From NCBI RefSeq assembly GCF_009363115.1, contig NZ_CP045298.1:2200001-2264000 (forward strand): a DNA stretch of 64,000 nucleotides, written 5' to 3'. Origin of the DNA: Paenibacillus brasilensis. Its GTDB lineage: Bacteria > Bacillota > Bacilli > Paenibacillales > Paenibacillaceae. The notes under the pieces are model-generated. The model was given only the letters and a program-made list of their open reading frames with translations, searched no databases and was not told where the DNA came from. Shown here one piece after another: positions 17,186 to 27,149 of the stretch (positions are counted from its first letter, which is position 1; every line of letters begins with the position of its first letter). A program made the translations under genes and the position numbers.

Positions 17186-19011
17186 TGTGCTTCCCTCCCT
17201 TCACCCGACATCGGGAGCGTAAAGGTCGTGCAGGTCCCTTGACCATATTCCGACTCGAGGAAAATCTGGCCTCCATGGGCCTTTACAATTTCCCGGGCAA
17301 TCGACAGCCCTAATCCCGTACCGCCCATATTGCGCGATCTCGCCTTGTCTACACGATAGAACCGTTCAAAGATACGGTCCAGATCCTTTTTCGGAATCCC
17401 AATTCCGGTATCCTGTACCGAAATCGACAGCATCCCCTCACTGTTGCGGCGTGCTTCAATCCGAATACTTCCGCCCTCCGGCGTATATTTCAACGCATTA
17501 GACATCAGATTGTCCAATACCTGCTCAATTTGATCCCGGTCGATCACGACCTTGCCAATCCCCTGTTCTACGAACATTCCTGAGCGAATGTGCTTTTGCT
17601 TCATTTGAAAAGAAAAACGATCCGCCACTTCGTCCAGCATCTCCATCACATCCGCGGGCTGCATCCGCAAAGGCGCCTCATTGGAATCAAGCCGCGACAG
17701 ATGCAGCAAATCCGTAACCAGCCGGATCATACGCTCCGTCTCGTTGCGAATTACGCCCACGAAGCGCTCCGCAAGCTGCGGCTCACTCATTGCACCGTCA
17801 TCCAGTGCTTCCGCATAGCTGCGGATCGTCGTCAGCGGGGTACGCAGCTCATGGGATACATTCGCTACGAATTCCCGCCGTGTCGTCTCCATTTCCTCCT
17901 GCTCCGTCACGTCCTGTAGCACGGCAATCGTTCCCGTAATGCCAAATTCCCGTCGATGAATCGGCGTGAATGTCACGCGGATCACGATCGGATCATCCTG
18001 ACCTGCTGGCTCCAGTTGCAGCAGCGTGGAGGCCGTAGAGCCGCTATACAAGGCCTCGGTTTCCTCCGGGTCGATCCCCAGCAGCACCGCGATATGCCTG
18101 CCGGTCATTTCGTTCTCGTTCACGCCCAGCATAGCGCTGGCCCGACGGTTCACCAGAATGACCCGGCCATGGTCATCTGTAGCGACGACACCGTCGCTCA
18201 TATTGGTCAAGATGGAGGAGAGCTTCTCCTTCTCCTCCTCATTTTGGGACAGCGCCTCGCGCAAGCGGCCTGTCATATAGTTAAAGGCCACGCTGAGTCT
18301 GCCGATCTCATCCTCACCAAACACTGGCATCTGCTGGTCAAACTTGCCCTCTGCGACCTCTGTCGCATGGCGAGTCATCACCTTGATCGGGTGTGTAATG
18401 GTATGCGCCAGCACCACGCCCAGCACAGCCGTCAACGCCAGCGCAATCAGCATACCGGATAGAAACACATTGTTAATGCGCTTCATCGTATCGTACAGCT
18501 CGGTCATCGAAGCGGCGATGTACACCGCGCCAACGATTTTACCCTGGCTGATGACAGGTTTGGCGACGACCTTTTTACGGACGTTATCCTCGTCCACCAT
18601 GTATTCTTCGTTATCGCGAATCCCTTGGAGTGCGCGACTGACAACGGTCTGCGTATTTTTACGTCCGACATAATCGGCGTGTGAGCCTTGAGAGGTAATC
18701 AATACCTTGCCACTGGCATCCAGCACCTGAATTTCCGCACCGCTGAAATCGAACAGATTGTTCACCCGTGCGCGCAGACTCTCTACACTGTCTTCTTCCA
18801 TTTTACCGTCACTGCCGTTCAGATCCTGCTCTGCCAGCACGGACAGCATTTCCGCCCGTGCCTGCAAATCCTGTGTAAAATTACTCGTCAGTGAGTTCTT
18901 CATGGAGCTGACAAAATAGACCCCGATCAGCTGCATCGCCACTAAAATAAGCAGCACATAAATAATAATCAGCTTGGCATGGATGGTGCGAAAGAAAGAC
19001 AGCCATCTCAT
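17182..19011 (-). CDS. walK: Essential sensor histidine kinase WalK
   Basis: A 609-residue kinase. Two membrane helices (near 13-32 and 180-203) flank an extracellular Cache-like domain. Then come HAMP, PAS ([18 protein letters not shown]), HisKA with the phospho-acceptor in [10 protein letters not shown], and HATPase with [19 protein letters not shown] and [10 protein letters not shown]. It senses cell-wall state at the septum and phosphorylates WalR. The gene overlaps walR by four bases. Confidence 0.95.
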   Translation of the reverse strand: MRWLSFFRTIHAKLIIIYVLLILVAMQLIGVYFVSSMKNSLTSNFTQDLQARAEMLSVLAEQDLNGSDGKMEEDSVESLRARVNNLFDFSGAEIQVLDASGKVLITSQGSHADYVGRKNTQTVVSRALQGIRDNEEYMVDEDNVRKKVVAKPVISQGKIVGAVYIAASMTELYDTMKRINNVFLSGMLIALALTAVLGVVLAHTITHPIKVMTRHATEVAEGKFDQQMPVFGEDEIGRLSVAFNYMTGRLREALSQNEEEKEKLSSILTNMSDGVVATDDHGRVILVNRRASAMLGVNENEMTGRHIAVLLGIDPEETEALYSGSTASTLLQLEPAGQDDPIVIRVTFTPIHRREFGITGTIAVLQDVTEQEEMETTRREFVANVSHELRTPLTTIRSYAEALDDGAMSEPQLAERFVGVIRNETERMIRLVTDLLHLSRLDSNEAPLRMQPADVMEMLDEVADRFSFQMKQKHIRSGMFVEQGIGKVVIDRDQIEQVLDNLMSNALKYTPEGGSIRIEARRNSEGMLSISVQDTGIGIPKKDLDRIFERFYRVDKARSRNMGGTGLGLSIAREIVKAHGGQIFLESEYGQGTCTTFTLPMSGEGREAQ

Positions 19012-19739
19012 GCCCGCAGGCCACCTTTGCTCCCGCTAACAATATATCCGAGTCCACGGCGTGTCAGGATAGTCTCTGGTTTACTCGGATTCTCCTCGAT
19101 TTTCTCACGCAGTCTGCGAATCGTCACATCGACCGTTCGTACATCGCCGTAGTATTCGAAACCCCACACCGCCTGCAGCAAATGCTCGCGGGTCATGACT
19201 TTTCCGGCATTTTTCGCCATGTAGTGCAAAAGCTCATACTCTCGGTGCGTCAGATCAAGCGCCGTCCCATTTTTGTAAGCTGTATACATATCTGTATCAA
19301 AGAAGAGGTCTCCCACGCGCAACCCCTGCTTATCCTCCTGTGAACGACCTTCCGGCGTGCTTGTCGCACCGCGCTGTTGTCTGCGCATCTGTGCCTTGAC
19401 GCGTGCCAGTAATTCCCGTGTACTGAACGGCTTCGTCACATAATCGTCGGCGCCCAGCTCCAGCCCAAGCACCTTGTCGATTTCGCCATCTTTGGCGGTC
19501 AGCATAATAATCGGTGTCTGGAGCTGATGGCCGCGCACCTCGCGGCATACGTCCATACCGTCCATGCCCGGCAGCATCAGGTCCAGCAGAATCAGATCAG
19601 GCTGCTGCTTGACCGCAATATCCACCGCGCTGATTCCATCGAACGCGCAAATCACCTGGTAGCCCTCTTTTTCCAAATTAAATTTCAAAATATCAGCGAT
19701 AGGCTGTTCATCATCCACGACCAGAATCGTCCCCTGCAT
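19008..19739 (-). CDS. walR: Essential response regulator WalR
   Basis: A 243-residue OmpR-type regulator. The receiver domain (VVDDEQPI, phospho-Asp in [16 protein letters not shown]) is followed by a winged-helix effector domain ([32 protein letters not shown]). It controls autolysin and wall-synthesis genes. The start is the ATG at 19739 with AGAGGTGAA upstream; a longer in-frame extension to 19958 lacks a site and would exceed the family length. It is the first gene of the wal operon. Confidence 0.95.
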   Translation of the reverse strand: MQGTILVVDDEQPIADILKFNLEKEGYQVICAFDGISAVDIAVKQQPDLILLDLMLPGMDGMDVCREVRGHQLQTPIIMLTAKDGEIDKVLGLELGADDYVTKPFSTRELLARVKAQMRRQQRGATSTPEGRSQEDKQGLRVGDLFFDTDMYTAYKNGTALDLTHREYELLHYMAKNAGKVMTREHLLQAVWGFEYYGDVRTVDVTIRRLREKIEENPSKPETILTRRGLGYIVSGSKGGLRA

Positions 19740-19879
19740 ACAGCGTTCACCTCTTCTCACCGATCGTAATTTATATATTGAACTTCGTTTGTTAGTTCCA
19801 TAAGATGCTGATTCTATTCTATCATACCCGCACGCCATTCCATTACTTCTTCGCATCCTTTTCTTTATGCAGAAAAAAA

Positions 19880-19919
19880 CCATGCCTGCACCTGACCTTA
19901 GTCCTGCAGAAAAACATGG
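19880..19919 (-). terminator. Terminator of the M23 peptidase gene
   Basis: On the - strand CCATG...CTGCA pairs with TGCAG..CATGG, followed by TTTTTTT. It separates the peptidase gene from walR. Confidence 0.65.
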
Positions 19920-19971
19920 CCTTTCTCCTTGATCCCCATCCATCATGTACATTCCCATATAAGCTATAAAT

Positions 19972-21495
19972 CTATCTTAAATACGTCATTGGATCTTGTG
20001 GTGAATTATTTTTACGGATCTCGAAGTGAACATGCGTGCCTGTTGAGTGTCCTGTACTTCCCATAATACCAATGGCTTCACCCTGCTGAACAACCTGTCC
20101 CACATGAACCCCGATACTGCTCAAATGTCCGTAGACCGTTTGATAGCCGTTGCGATGATCAATCATAATGACATTACCGTAGCCATTCTGCTGACCCGCA
20201 AATGTAACGACACCTTCATCGGAGGCCTGAATGGTATGATCGCCAACCAAATCAACACCTTCATGCATACGTCCCCAGCGTCCACCGAAGCTGCTCGTCA
20301 TTACAGCACCCGCAGTCGGCCAGGCAAACTGGCCTGAGCCTTCTCCCTCGACCTTCGTTCCTCTCAGAACCACCTCGGTAAGAGACGGCTGCAGCACCTT
20401 TTGACCGAGCCATTCCTCTTGCACGACCTCACCGTTCTCCTTGGTCAAACGGTAGTCCATTTCTTTAAGACCTGCTTGTCCCGGTCTGACGACTTTGGTA
20501 ACCCCGGCCTTCAATTCATCACTCTGACGAATCTCAACCTCAGGCTCGATGGCAATCTGCTCGACGACCTTCTCTACCGTCCGTACCGTGACTGGGGCCT
20601 TGGGTGCAGTGAGCTTGAGCTCGTCCCCGATTTGCAGATACAGCTCGCGCAGACCCGGATTGTTCTGCTTAATTTCCCAAGCAGTCATATTGAATTTCGC
20701 AGCAATGGACGACAACGAATCGCCCTCCTGCACCGTATACGTTACAGGCTCCTCGCGTCCCTCGGTCAGCACCTTCACCGCTTCTGCCTCCGTCAGAACC
20801 TTGTTAGGGTCTGCCTTCACATGCTCATATGCAATTTTCTCACGGATACTCGCAGACTCCAGCCACGCTTTATGCGTCTTGGTACTGGCACTAGCGTGAC
20901 TGCTGCCCACCGACGTCTTGCGAACCAATCCCTTAATACCTGTAGCCTTACCCTCACCCGCAGGTGTGTATTTCTTCTGTACTTGCTTTAACGCCGCCTG
21001 TGCAGTCGCTTTATCCTTCACAATGCCAATCGTCTTTCCGTTGACCTTCACTTCAACCCCTTTGGCATACGCTGTCAACATACCGTCCAACTTCTTCAGC
21101 GTGGCTGAGCTATCAATATTCGCTTTATACGCCTTTTCAGTGGTTGTTGTTACCGCACTCGTATTAAGCACCATATCCACGCCCGGATACTTGGCCTTAT
21201 ACTGCTTGCTCTTTGCAGCATACAGCTGCTTGAGCTGTTGCTCATTTAGGATATTCCCAACTTCGACGCCCTTTACATACACTTTATAATAAGGCACCGT
21301 GTTGGCCCCGACATATTGATTGCCAGCAAAAATAAGACTGCCTGCAATCACTACACCGCCTGCCGTCCAGCTCAACCACTTTTTCCGTCCGTTCCACCAT
21401 GTAGCTATTGTTCCCGCTTTGCCAGTAGAATTACCTTCAACGCTTGAATTCTCATTCTTGTCGTCTGGTGAATACTTCCCCTTAGAAACCTGCAT
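19972..21495 (-). CDS. M23 peptidoglycan endopeptidase with LysM and G5 domains
   Basis: A 507-residue protein. There is one membrane helix at about 38-58. A LysM domain ([18 protein letters not shown]) is near 255-300 and a G5-like domain ([13 protein letters not shown]...LVL) near 310-385. The C-terminal M23 metallopeptidase has ligands in HEGVDLVG and HVHFEIR. It cleaves peptide cross-bridges in the wall. Its place upstream of walR on the same strand suggests it belongs to the wall-homeostasis cluster. The terminator between them indicates separate transcription. Confidence 0.9.
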   Translation of the reverse strand: MQVSKGKYSPDDKNENSSVEGNSTGKAGTIATWWNGRKKWLSWTAGGVVIAGSLIFAGNQYVGANTVPYYKVYVKGVEVGNILNEQQLKQLYAAKSKQYKAKYPGVDMVLNTSAVTTTTEKAYKANIDSSATLKKLDGMLTAYAKGVEVKVNGKTIGIVKDKATAQAALKQVQKKYTPAGEGKATGIKGLVRKTSVGSSHASASTKTHKAWLESASIREKIAYEHVKADPNKVLTEAEAVKVLTEGREEPVTYTVQEGDSLSSIAAKFNMTAWEIKQNNPGLRELYLQIGDELKLTAPKAPVTVRTVEKVVEQIAIEPEVEIRQSDELKAGVTKVVRPGQAGLKEMDYRLTKENGEVVQEEWLGQKVLQPSLTEVVLRGTKVEGEGSGQFAWPTAGAVMTSSFGGRWGRMHEGVDLVGDHTIQASDEGVVTFAGQQNGYGNVIMIDHRNGYQTVYGHLSSIGVHVGQVVQQGEAIGIMGSTGHSTGTHVHFEIRKNNSPQDPMTYLR

Positions 21496-21811
21496 GGTCC
21501 TCTCCTTTTCAGCATATCCTATCTCTATTAAATGCGTTCGTGAATGTTTTTTGTACTGTAAAAGTTCTTTTTGTACTATAAAAGCAGCTATTTTGCGTGA
21601 TCATATATGCTATTAGTCGCTATCTATCATTACATAGTTACGTAAAAGGTTTCAAAAATTTAACCTTTTCACAACACATTTTACTTTAACATAGCTTTTA
21701 CAAAGAATTCAACTTCACTCCAATTACTTCCTGACACGCAAAAAAATCCGCGCCCGGCGCGGATTCCATAGTCTTATTTTGTACATAAGCTTTGCCCATA
21801 AACACACCTTA
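21496..21811. other. Intergenic region upstream of the M23 peptidase gene
   Basis: AT-rich; no gene is seen. It holds the terminator of the gene at 21812 (21745-21765) and, closer to the peptidase gene, a probable promoter region that could not be pinned to clear boxes. Confidence 0.5.
21745..21765 (-). terminator. Strong terminator after the gene at 21812
   Basis: AATCCGCGCC pairs exactly with GGCGCGGATT, with TTTTTT following on the - strand. Confidence 0.85.
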
Positions 21812-22420
21812 TCATTTAAGCATATTCATCAGCTTGTTATACTCTTCTTTCGTCAAATACTTCGCAAGCACCTGCTGAATATCCTGAAGCTCCTGCTCTG
21901 TCAGGCCGCCTTCCATCGCGGCTGATATTTTCTGCATCTCCTCCGGCGGCAGCTTATTCATCAGAATCGCAAAAATCTCCTGCTTCTGCGCCGCAGGCAA
22001 ATTGTTCTTCTTTTCTGTTAAGTGATCGGGTGTAATCACCAGGTCATGACCTTCAATACTGGTCGACTGGCCTGGTTCAGGTGTCGCGTTCGCAGCACCC
22101 GTGCTTCCTCCACCCTCGTTCAAGCCCTGTCCCATGACGGGCAGAGCACCATCCGGTGGGGTTTCATTTTCTGTACTTCCGCCTGTTGCCTTGCTTTTCC
22201 CTATGTCTGAGCTTTTACCCGTATCTGTGCTTTTACCTGCGCCTGTGCTCCCATTCAGCCAGCCCAATCCCCATATCGGCTGATGATCGAGCTGAATGTT
22301 GAATTGCCGCAGCAGCGATTGAACATAGGCATTCACAACCACACCTGTCACAGCCAGCGTCAGAGCGCTGACCAGCACCACCGTCATTCCTTTCTTGAGC
22401 AGCCATCCAAGCCATCTCAT
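21812..22420 (-). CDS. Membrane-anchored protein with Gly/Ser/Lys-rich linker, unknown
   Basis: A 202-residue protein. An N-terminal membrane helix (TVVLVSALTLAVTGVVVNAYV) is followed by a low-complexity spacer with repeats like DTGKSSDIGKSKATG (residues 60-85). The C-terminal helical domain has ILMNKLPPEEMQKISAAMEGGLT and YLTKEEYNKLMNML. It is a candidate surface protein with an extracellular helical domain. It has its own terminator. The function is not recognised. Confidence 0.7.
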   Translation of the reverse strand: MRWLGWLLKKGMTVVLVSALTLAVTGVVVNAYVQSLLRQFNIQLDHQPIWGLGWLNGSTGAGKSTDTGKSSDIGKSKATGGSTENETPPDGALPVMGQGLNEGGGSTGAANATPEPGQSTSIEGHDLVITPDHLTEKKNNLPAAQKQEIFAILMNKLPPEEMQKISAAMEGGLTEQELQDIQQVLAKYLTKEEYNKLMNMLK

Positions 22421-22567
22421 ATCCCGTTACCTCCTTCATACGCAGCTTGCCATGTGTACATCATCATGAAGTGCATATCAATCAGTATTGACGAGATATG
22501 ACGATTTTTAACCCTTGGAATATGTAAAACTAGCACAATTGAATAGTAGATGTGATCTGGCAGTGGA

Positions 22568-23284
22568 TCAGCGAGTACGGCGTACCCAGAAGCGGAAAAT
22601 ATCATTGCGGACATAATCCAGTGAATACAGCACCTGCCGGTTCAGCTCATCGTAATGAAGCTGCTTGAGCAGCAATACCGTAGCCTGTGGCTGCTGGAGC
22701 AGACGTACCGCGTGGGCATCATGAGCGCTCGGAACGGTAAGCTCTGAATACGCCCCTACAATTCGTACCCCGGCCTGAAGCTCCAAGCTTTGAAATAAGG
22801 ACCCTGAAAAAGACCCGTCCTCCAAAATAGGGCTTGCTAACCTCTCCGGCATCCAGTTTATAGAGTGTGCAACCGCCTCCCCATCCGCGGTTCGTGTACG
22901 CTCCAGAACAATCATCGGCTCATGCTCGGAAAGCCCCATTCGGTCCGCAATATCCGGAGGACACGCCGAAATCCTCTGAATGGATTTCAGCTGCTCATCC
23001 TCCCGCAGCCCTGCTGAACGGATCATATCTCCGATGCTGTACAAGCGATCCAATGAACTGGGAATGCTGGGAAGCGGACGAGTGGCGAACGTGCCGCTCC
23101 CGTGCTTCACCAACAGCTTTCCTTCCGATTCCAGCTGGCGGATCGCTCCACGTAGCGTCGTACGCGACACTCGGAACGATTGAGAAAGCGCAGCTTCCGA
23201 AGGCAGCCTGTCGCCCGGTCCAATCTGGTTAACCTCTATATATTCCTCTATGAGCAGCTTAATGCTCTCTTGTTTGGTCGACAC
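22568..23284 (-). CDS. GntR/HutC-family regulator (UTRA domain)
   Basis: A 238-residue protein. The N-terminal GntR winged helix (GDRLPSEAALSQSFRVSRTTLRGAIRQLESEGKL) is followed by a UTRA ligand-binding domain (PMIVLERTRTADGEAVAHSINWMP). It is the last gene of the ABC/PHP operon, 22 bases after the PHP gene. It is the likely controller of the operon through a palindrome with GTCTAGAC at 30324-30337. The ligand is probably the transported compound or its product. Confidence 0.88.
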   Translation of the reverse strand: MSTKQESIKLLIEEYIEVNQIGPGDRLPSEAALSQSFRVSRTTLRGAIRQLESEGKLLVKHGSGTFATRPLPSIPSSLDRLYSIGDMIRSAGLREDEQLKSIQRISACPPDIADRMGLSEHEPMIVLERTRTADGEAVAHSINWMPERLASPILEDGSFSGSLFQSLELQAGVRIVGAYSELTVPSAHDAHAVRLLQQPQATVLLLKQLHYDELNRQVLYSLDYVRNDIFRFWVRRTR

Positions 23285-23306
23285 CGTCCAAAGCCCAGCC
23301 TTTCTC

Positions 23307-24329
23307 TCATAATGATGTGATTCCAGCGATATAAATCGGATTCGTAAAAGCGATCATGGTCACGCAGTCTTCCATACAGCCATACAGCTCGGCTCGTACC
23401 CAGCCCTTCTCTGCCGGGTCTTGCAGCGTTATCGTATATTCTCCTGATTGAGCAGGAATATGAATTTCAGAGCATGTCCCCTGACGACTGGTCAACAGCA
23501 ACCGAAGGCTCTGCGGCTCCAGCCGATAATGGGCTGCCCTGATCTGTGCATCCAACTGTATCGTCACCAACAGCGAATCTCCCGCCATCGGCTCTATATA
23601 TTCCCCGATACGATAGCTTTTATCATTCCCCTCGACCTGTGCCTGCATCGTCAGTAACGGCCCCATCGTAACCGATACAGAGCCTTCGCGGATCGCCTCA
23701 ACGGCCCGGTTCGCCAAGGTCTCCTGTTCTCCTGCTTCCTCCTGCACACCCAGATAAGTGACCGCCGGAAGGGCATCATCCGGTTTGGAAATGTGCCAGT
23801 CCCGACCACTTACCGCCGTGATGCGATATCCCTGATTCAGCAAATCCGTCCACATCGCGAATGCCCGTTGGCTATCGCGCTTAATCGACGGCATGAGTGT
23901 TGACCATACCTCGATATAGTCGACCTCATGCCAGTCCTGAATGGTGTATTCCCAGAAGCATCCCGTACAGATCGGACTTCCAATTCGGAACGGATGGGCG
24001 ATCCCTGCAATTCCTCCCTGCTCATGCACCTTCCGAATCCCCTCGTGAATATCATCAGGTCCCAGAATACGCCAGTCAATAAAACGGTCTACCCCAAGCG
24101 TCAGCATATGTCCGTAAAAGGTGGTCCACTCCATCCCTGAAATGATCGGGACACCGAACTGCTGTTGAACCCGCTCCTGATCTACAAGTACCGACTGGGT
24201 ATTATGATCTGTCACGGCGATGCACTCAAGCCCAAGATTGGCTGCACTTTGGGCTAGTTCCTCCAGTGTTTGCTTGCCGTCACTATGAAGCGTATGGGTA
24301 TGAAGCTCTGCCGGAATCCATTTAACCAT
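23307..24329 (-). CDS. PHP-domain metallohydrolase (CehA/McbA-like)
   Basis: A 340-residue protein. PHP metal motifs visible: ELHTHTLHSDG at the N-terminus, AVTDHN, GMEWTT, GIAHPFR and GRDWHIS. The CehA/McbA group hydrolyses phosphoesters and related substrates. The preferred start is the ATG at 24329; two upstream ATGs sit on or too near GGGGGAGG. It overlaps the preceding gene by eight bases. It probably acts on the compound brought in by the ABC importer. Confidence 0.85.
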   Translation of the reverse strand: MVKWIPAELHTHTLHSDGKQTLEELAQSAANLGLECIAVTDHNTQSVLVDQERVQQQFGVPIISGMEWTTFYGHMLTLGVDRFIDWRILGPDDIHEGIRKVHEQGGIAGIAHPFRIGSPICTGCFWEYTIQDWHEVDYIEVWSTLMPSIKRDSQRAFAMWTDLLNQGYRITAVSGRDWHISKPDDALPAVTYLGVQEEAGEQETLANRAVEAIREGSVSVTMGPLLTMQAQVEGNDKSYRIGEYIEPMAGDSLLVTIQLDAQIRAAHYRLEPQSLRLLLTSRQGTCSEIHIPAQSGEYTITLQDPAEKGWVRAELYGCMEDCVTMIAFTNPIYIAGITSL

Positions 24330-24789
24330 GCGCGGCATCCTCCCCCCATACCTCAATGCTGTATGCCAGAGCCTCTGTTACAACGGCATGCAGACTGACG
24401 GTGATCCTCCACATGCCTGTGGGGTTGCCGGCTGCGACAAATCCCGGCGAAGCCGCGGAAGAACCCAGCCGATGCTCCTGCTGCATCTCGGGGCGGTGCG
24501 CATTGCCCCGATGGCGAACAGGATCATCGACAGACAGCGTTAATAAATTTTGCAGTGGCGTATACTTCTTCCACGCCTCCTCAGCATGACCCGGTTCGTC
24601 GTATCCGTAGCGCCTCATGCTCTCTTCAATCATGCTTCGAGCCTGCTCCTGATCCTCCAACAGCTTCGGGGTGTACGAAAATTGAATGCGAATGATTTCT
24701 GTCGGCTGTGAAATATGAAAAGAGTACGTAATATGGCTCTGGGTACAGGAACGATCGACCGTTCCTTCCACATACAGCAGCTTGCTCAT
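24322..24789 (-). CDS. Beta-rich protein linked to the PHP hydrolase, unknown
   Basis: A 155-residue protein. No known motif was recognised. The pattern LLYVEGTVDRSCTQSHITYSFHISQPTEIIRIQFSYTP and the end WRITVSLHAVVTEALAYSIEVWGED suggest a beta-sandwich. Its ends overlap both neighbours (four and eight bases), so the three genes are translationally coupled and act together. It is probably an accessory to the PHP enzyme. Confidence 0.7.
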   Translation of the reverse strand: MSKLLYVEGTVDRSCTQSHITYSFHISQPTEIIRIQFSYTPKLLEDQEQARSMIEESMRRYGYDEPGHAEEAWKKYTPLQNLLTLSVDDPVRHRGNAHRPEMQQEHRLGSSAASPGFVAAGNPTGMWRITVSLHAVVTEALAYSIEVWGEDAAHG

Positions 24790-26273
24790 ACCTGCTCATC
24801 CTTGCTTGTCGAGTAATCCGCAGCATAAGTTACTGACCCCGCCTCGTCTGCCGCTGCCCATAGAATACCTGTTGGGGTATCACGCGTTAGCTCAAGCGCC
24901 CGATCTGTACGAATCCCTGGTTGCTGCGGCAAATAATTTTCGTTCAACATAAAAGCATACAGTCCCGCCACCTTCATACGATCGGCACCGCCTTCCAGCA
25001 GCACTGCCCTGATTTCCGCTATATCATCCAGCGCAGGCTCTCCCGATAGCTTGATCGTTGTGGAGAAGTGCGACTCTGCCCCCTCATAAGCGGCTCTAAA
25101 ATCCCCGAGTCTCAAATCATGATGGCATGATGAATACCACTGCTCGGAGCCATGAAGGCGAAGCTGGATATCGACACACGCGTCCTCTTCACGTCGATTA
25201 AAGCCTGGTCTAGATGCTGAGGGGCGTTCACCGTCGGAACCAGGCAAAGGAAATTTTGACGTCTGGATAAATACATAGCTGCGCTGATGAGCAAGAGCTA
25301 TGGATGACGCAAGCGCTGGCATTTCCAGCTCCTGCTGGCGCTCCATTTCCCATTGCGTAACCTGATAGGCAAAGGGAAAACGGCTCATGACCGCCTCACG
25401 CGGCTCTTCCTCTGGCTTCCACTGAAAGGCAGGTGTCAGCATAAAACGGTAATCTGACGTAATATGATCCGTAAAGTTTCCATTGGTTGTAGCCGACTGG
25501 AGCACAGGATGCCCGCCCAGACCATAGCTTCCCTGAAAAGCAGTAGTGATGTGATGCGGGCCTTGGAAAACAGCATTCAGCACATGGCCTTCCACGTCCA
25601 GCTCAACGCGATACATCCATTCAATATCTGTTGTTCTTCCCCACTTGCTCATTAACAGCGGCGCTGGCGTTCCTTCGTCCTCATGGCTGAACATCATCTG
25701 ATATTCGATGATCGTCCGTTCTTCCTCCTCTGCCACCGAATAAAACAGAACCAGCGGCGTATCCGTGAAACGATTTTCATAGGGATGGGACAGATTGCGA
25801 CCATACAAAAGAGGGGTGTGGCGATAGACAAGCGATCTAACCGAAGAATCAGCCACACAGCGCAGCTCGACCCCGTCGATCCAGGCTCTGGACACCAGCG
25901 GAGCAGACTCCAATTCGCGGAATTCCGCATACACCTCATAATCGCCTTCCTTCAAATACCCCAACAAACGAGTGTACACACCCAGGCTGCTGCCATAATA
26001 CAAAATAACGTCCTGATTATAGACATCGTTCAGGTAGAGGCGCACGAAGGCTGATTCCCGATCTGCCGCAGCCCAGTCGCTCTCCGAGCGGGCCAGCAAA
26101 TCCAGCTCTGCGAATCCGTCTTCCGGCATGGAAAACGTGAATCGGAACCCGTTCCCCGTGCTGAGCTCGACCTCGGCTTTGTGCAAGGCAATCCGATACC
26201 CGCAATCCAGCAGGTCTTTTTCCTGCAATTCCCCGCGAAACCCGGTCATCTGCACTTCTGCTTGGCTGTTCAT
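24786..26273 (-). CDS. Large beta-rich protein in ABC/PHP operon, unknown
   Basis: A 495-residue protein with no family recognised. It looks beta-rich (LSTGNGFRFTFSMPEDGFAEL, YLNDVYNQDVILYYGS) with a central FQGPHHITTAFQGSYGLGGHP segment. No signal peptide is visible, so it is cytoplasmic. The start ATG at 26273 has AAGGAGG; upstream in-frame codons lack one. Coupling to the next gene suggests a role in handling the imported substrate. Confidence 0.7.
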   Translation of the reverse strand: MNSQAEVQMTGFRGELQEKDLLDCGYRIALHKAEVELSTGNGFRFTFSMPEDGFAELDLLARSESDWAAADRESAFVRLYLNDVYNQDVILYYGSSLGVYTRLLGYLKEGDYEVYAEFRELESAPLVSRAWIDGVELRCVADSSVRSLVYRHTPLLYGRNLSHPYENRFTDTPLVLFYSVAEEEERTIIEYQMMFSHEDEGTPAPLLMSKWGRTTDIEWMYRVELDVEGHVLNAVFQGPHHITTAFQGSYGLGGHPVLQSATTNGNFTDHITSDYRFMLTPAFQWKPEEEPREAVMSRFPFAYQVTQWEMERQQELEMPALASSIALAHQRSYVFIQTSKFPLPGSDGERPSASRPGFNRREEDACVDIQLRLHGSEQWYSSCHHDLRLGDFRAAYEGAESHFSTTIKLSGEPALDDIAEIRAVLLEGGADRMKVAGLYAFMLNENYLPQQPGIRTDRALELTRDTPTGILWAAADEAGSVTYAADYSTSKDEQV

Positions 26274-26304
26274 CCCTGTAACCTCCTTAGTGTATAGCGG
26301 CCAT

Positions 26305-27147
26305 CTAGCCCGCATCCGCATCCTTCACCATGGTTCGAATATAAAAGTAGCCCATGAAAGAACACAGTAAAAACATAAACACTGCCATAGCGCTTGCCGT
26401 ATGCGTTTCCTGATAGCTGGAAAATACCTGCTGCATGGCGACACCCAATACCTGCGGTGAGTTGGCACCGATCAGGAACGGAGCTGTGAAGCTACCCATG
26501 ATTCCCATAAAGATGAAAGTCACCGCCACCCACATCGTTTTGTAGGAAAGAGGTAAAATAAAGCGACCAAACAGCTGTAGCGTGCTGGCGCCCGCATCTC
26601 TGGCACTTTCGACAACAGCGTTCGGAATACTGGCAAGCGCCGAGCTGAGCAGCATGGTTGCGAACGGAATGTTGAACCACAAATTAGCCAGCACCAGCCC
26701 TTTGTAGTCATAAATAATCCTCGGTATGGTTTCAATGCCGAGCGGCAGCAAAAGACGTGCAGCCCAGCCGTGATTGCCATACATCGTAATGATCGCATAG
26801 GTTGCAATTACACCAGGAACAAACATCGGAATAAAATACAATCGGCCTATCCATTTCACGACGGCCCCTTTTCCAAATCTCAGATAAATAGCCAAAGCAT
26901 AGCTGATGACCAGCGTAAGGGCCGTCGAGACTAGCGTGACATTGATCGTATATATGATATTTCTGCGCATGGCCGGCTCCGTGAACAGCCAAATATAGTT
27001 CGCCAGACCGTAGCCGGTTCCATGCTGGTCAATCAGGCTTTCTTTTACCGCATAGAGAATGGGAACAATAACGACGACCAGCAAAATGAGAAAAGATGGG
27101 ATGACTAGGGCAAGCCCTAACATCCCTCTTTTAGAAGATGAACTCAT
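26305..27147 (-). CDS. ABC importer permease
   Basis: A 280-residue protein of about six membrane helices. The EAA-type loop is AVVESARDAGASTLQLFGRFILPLS. It is of the binding-protein-dependent inner-membrane type (polyamine/Fe/2-aminoethylphosphonate-like class). It pairs with the permease at 29483-30307. A two-base gap to the binding-protein gene indicates one operon. Confidence 0.88.
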   Translation of the reverse strand: MSSSSKRGMLGLALVIPSFLILLVVVIVPILYAVKESLIDQHGTGYGLANYIWLFTEPAMRRNIIYTINVTLVSTALTLVISYALAIYLRFGKGAVVKWIGRLYFIPMFVPGVIATYAIITMYGNHGWAARLLLPLGIETIPRIIYDYKGLVLANLWFNIPFATMLLSSALASIPNAVVESARDAGASTLQLFGRFILPLSYKTMWVAVTFIFMGIMGSFTAPFLIGANSPQVLGVAMQQVFSSYQETHTASAMAVFMFLLCSFMGYFYIRTMVKDADAG

Positions 27148-27149
27148 GA

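Noticed and set aside
20401-20991. 196-residue frame opposite the M23 peptidase gene
   Set aside because: Shadow of a well-supported gene; composition is not protein-like.
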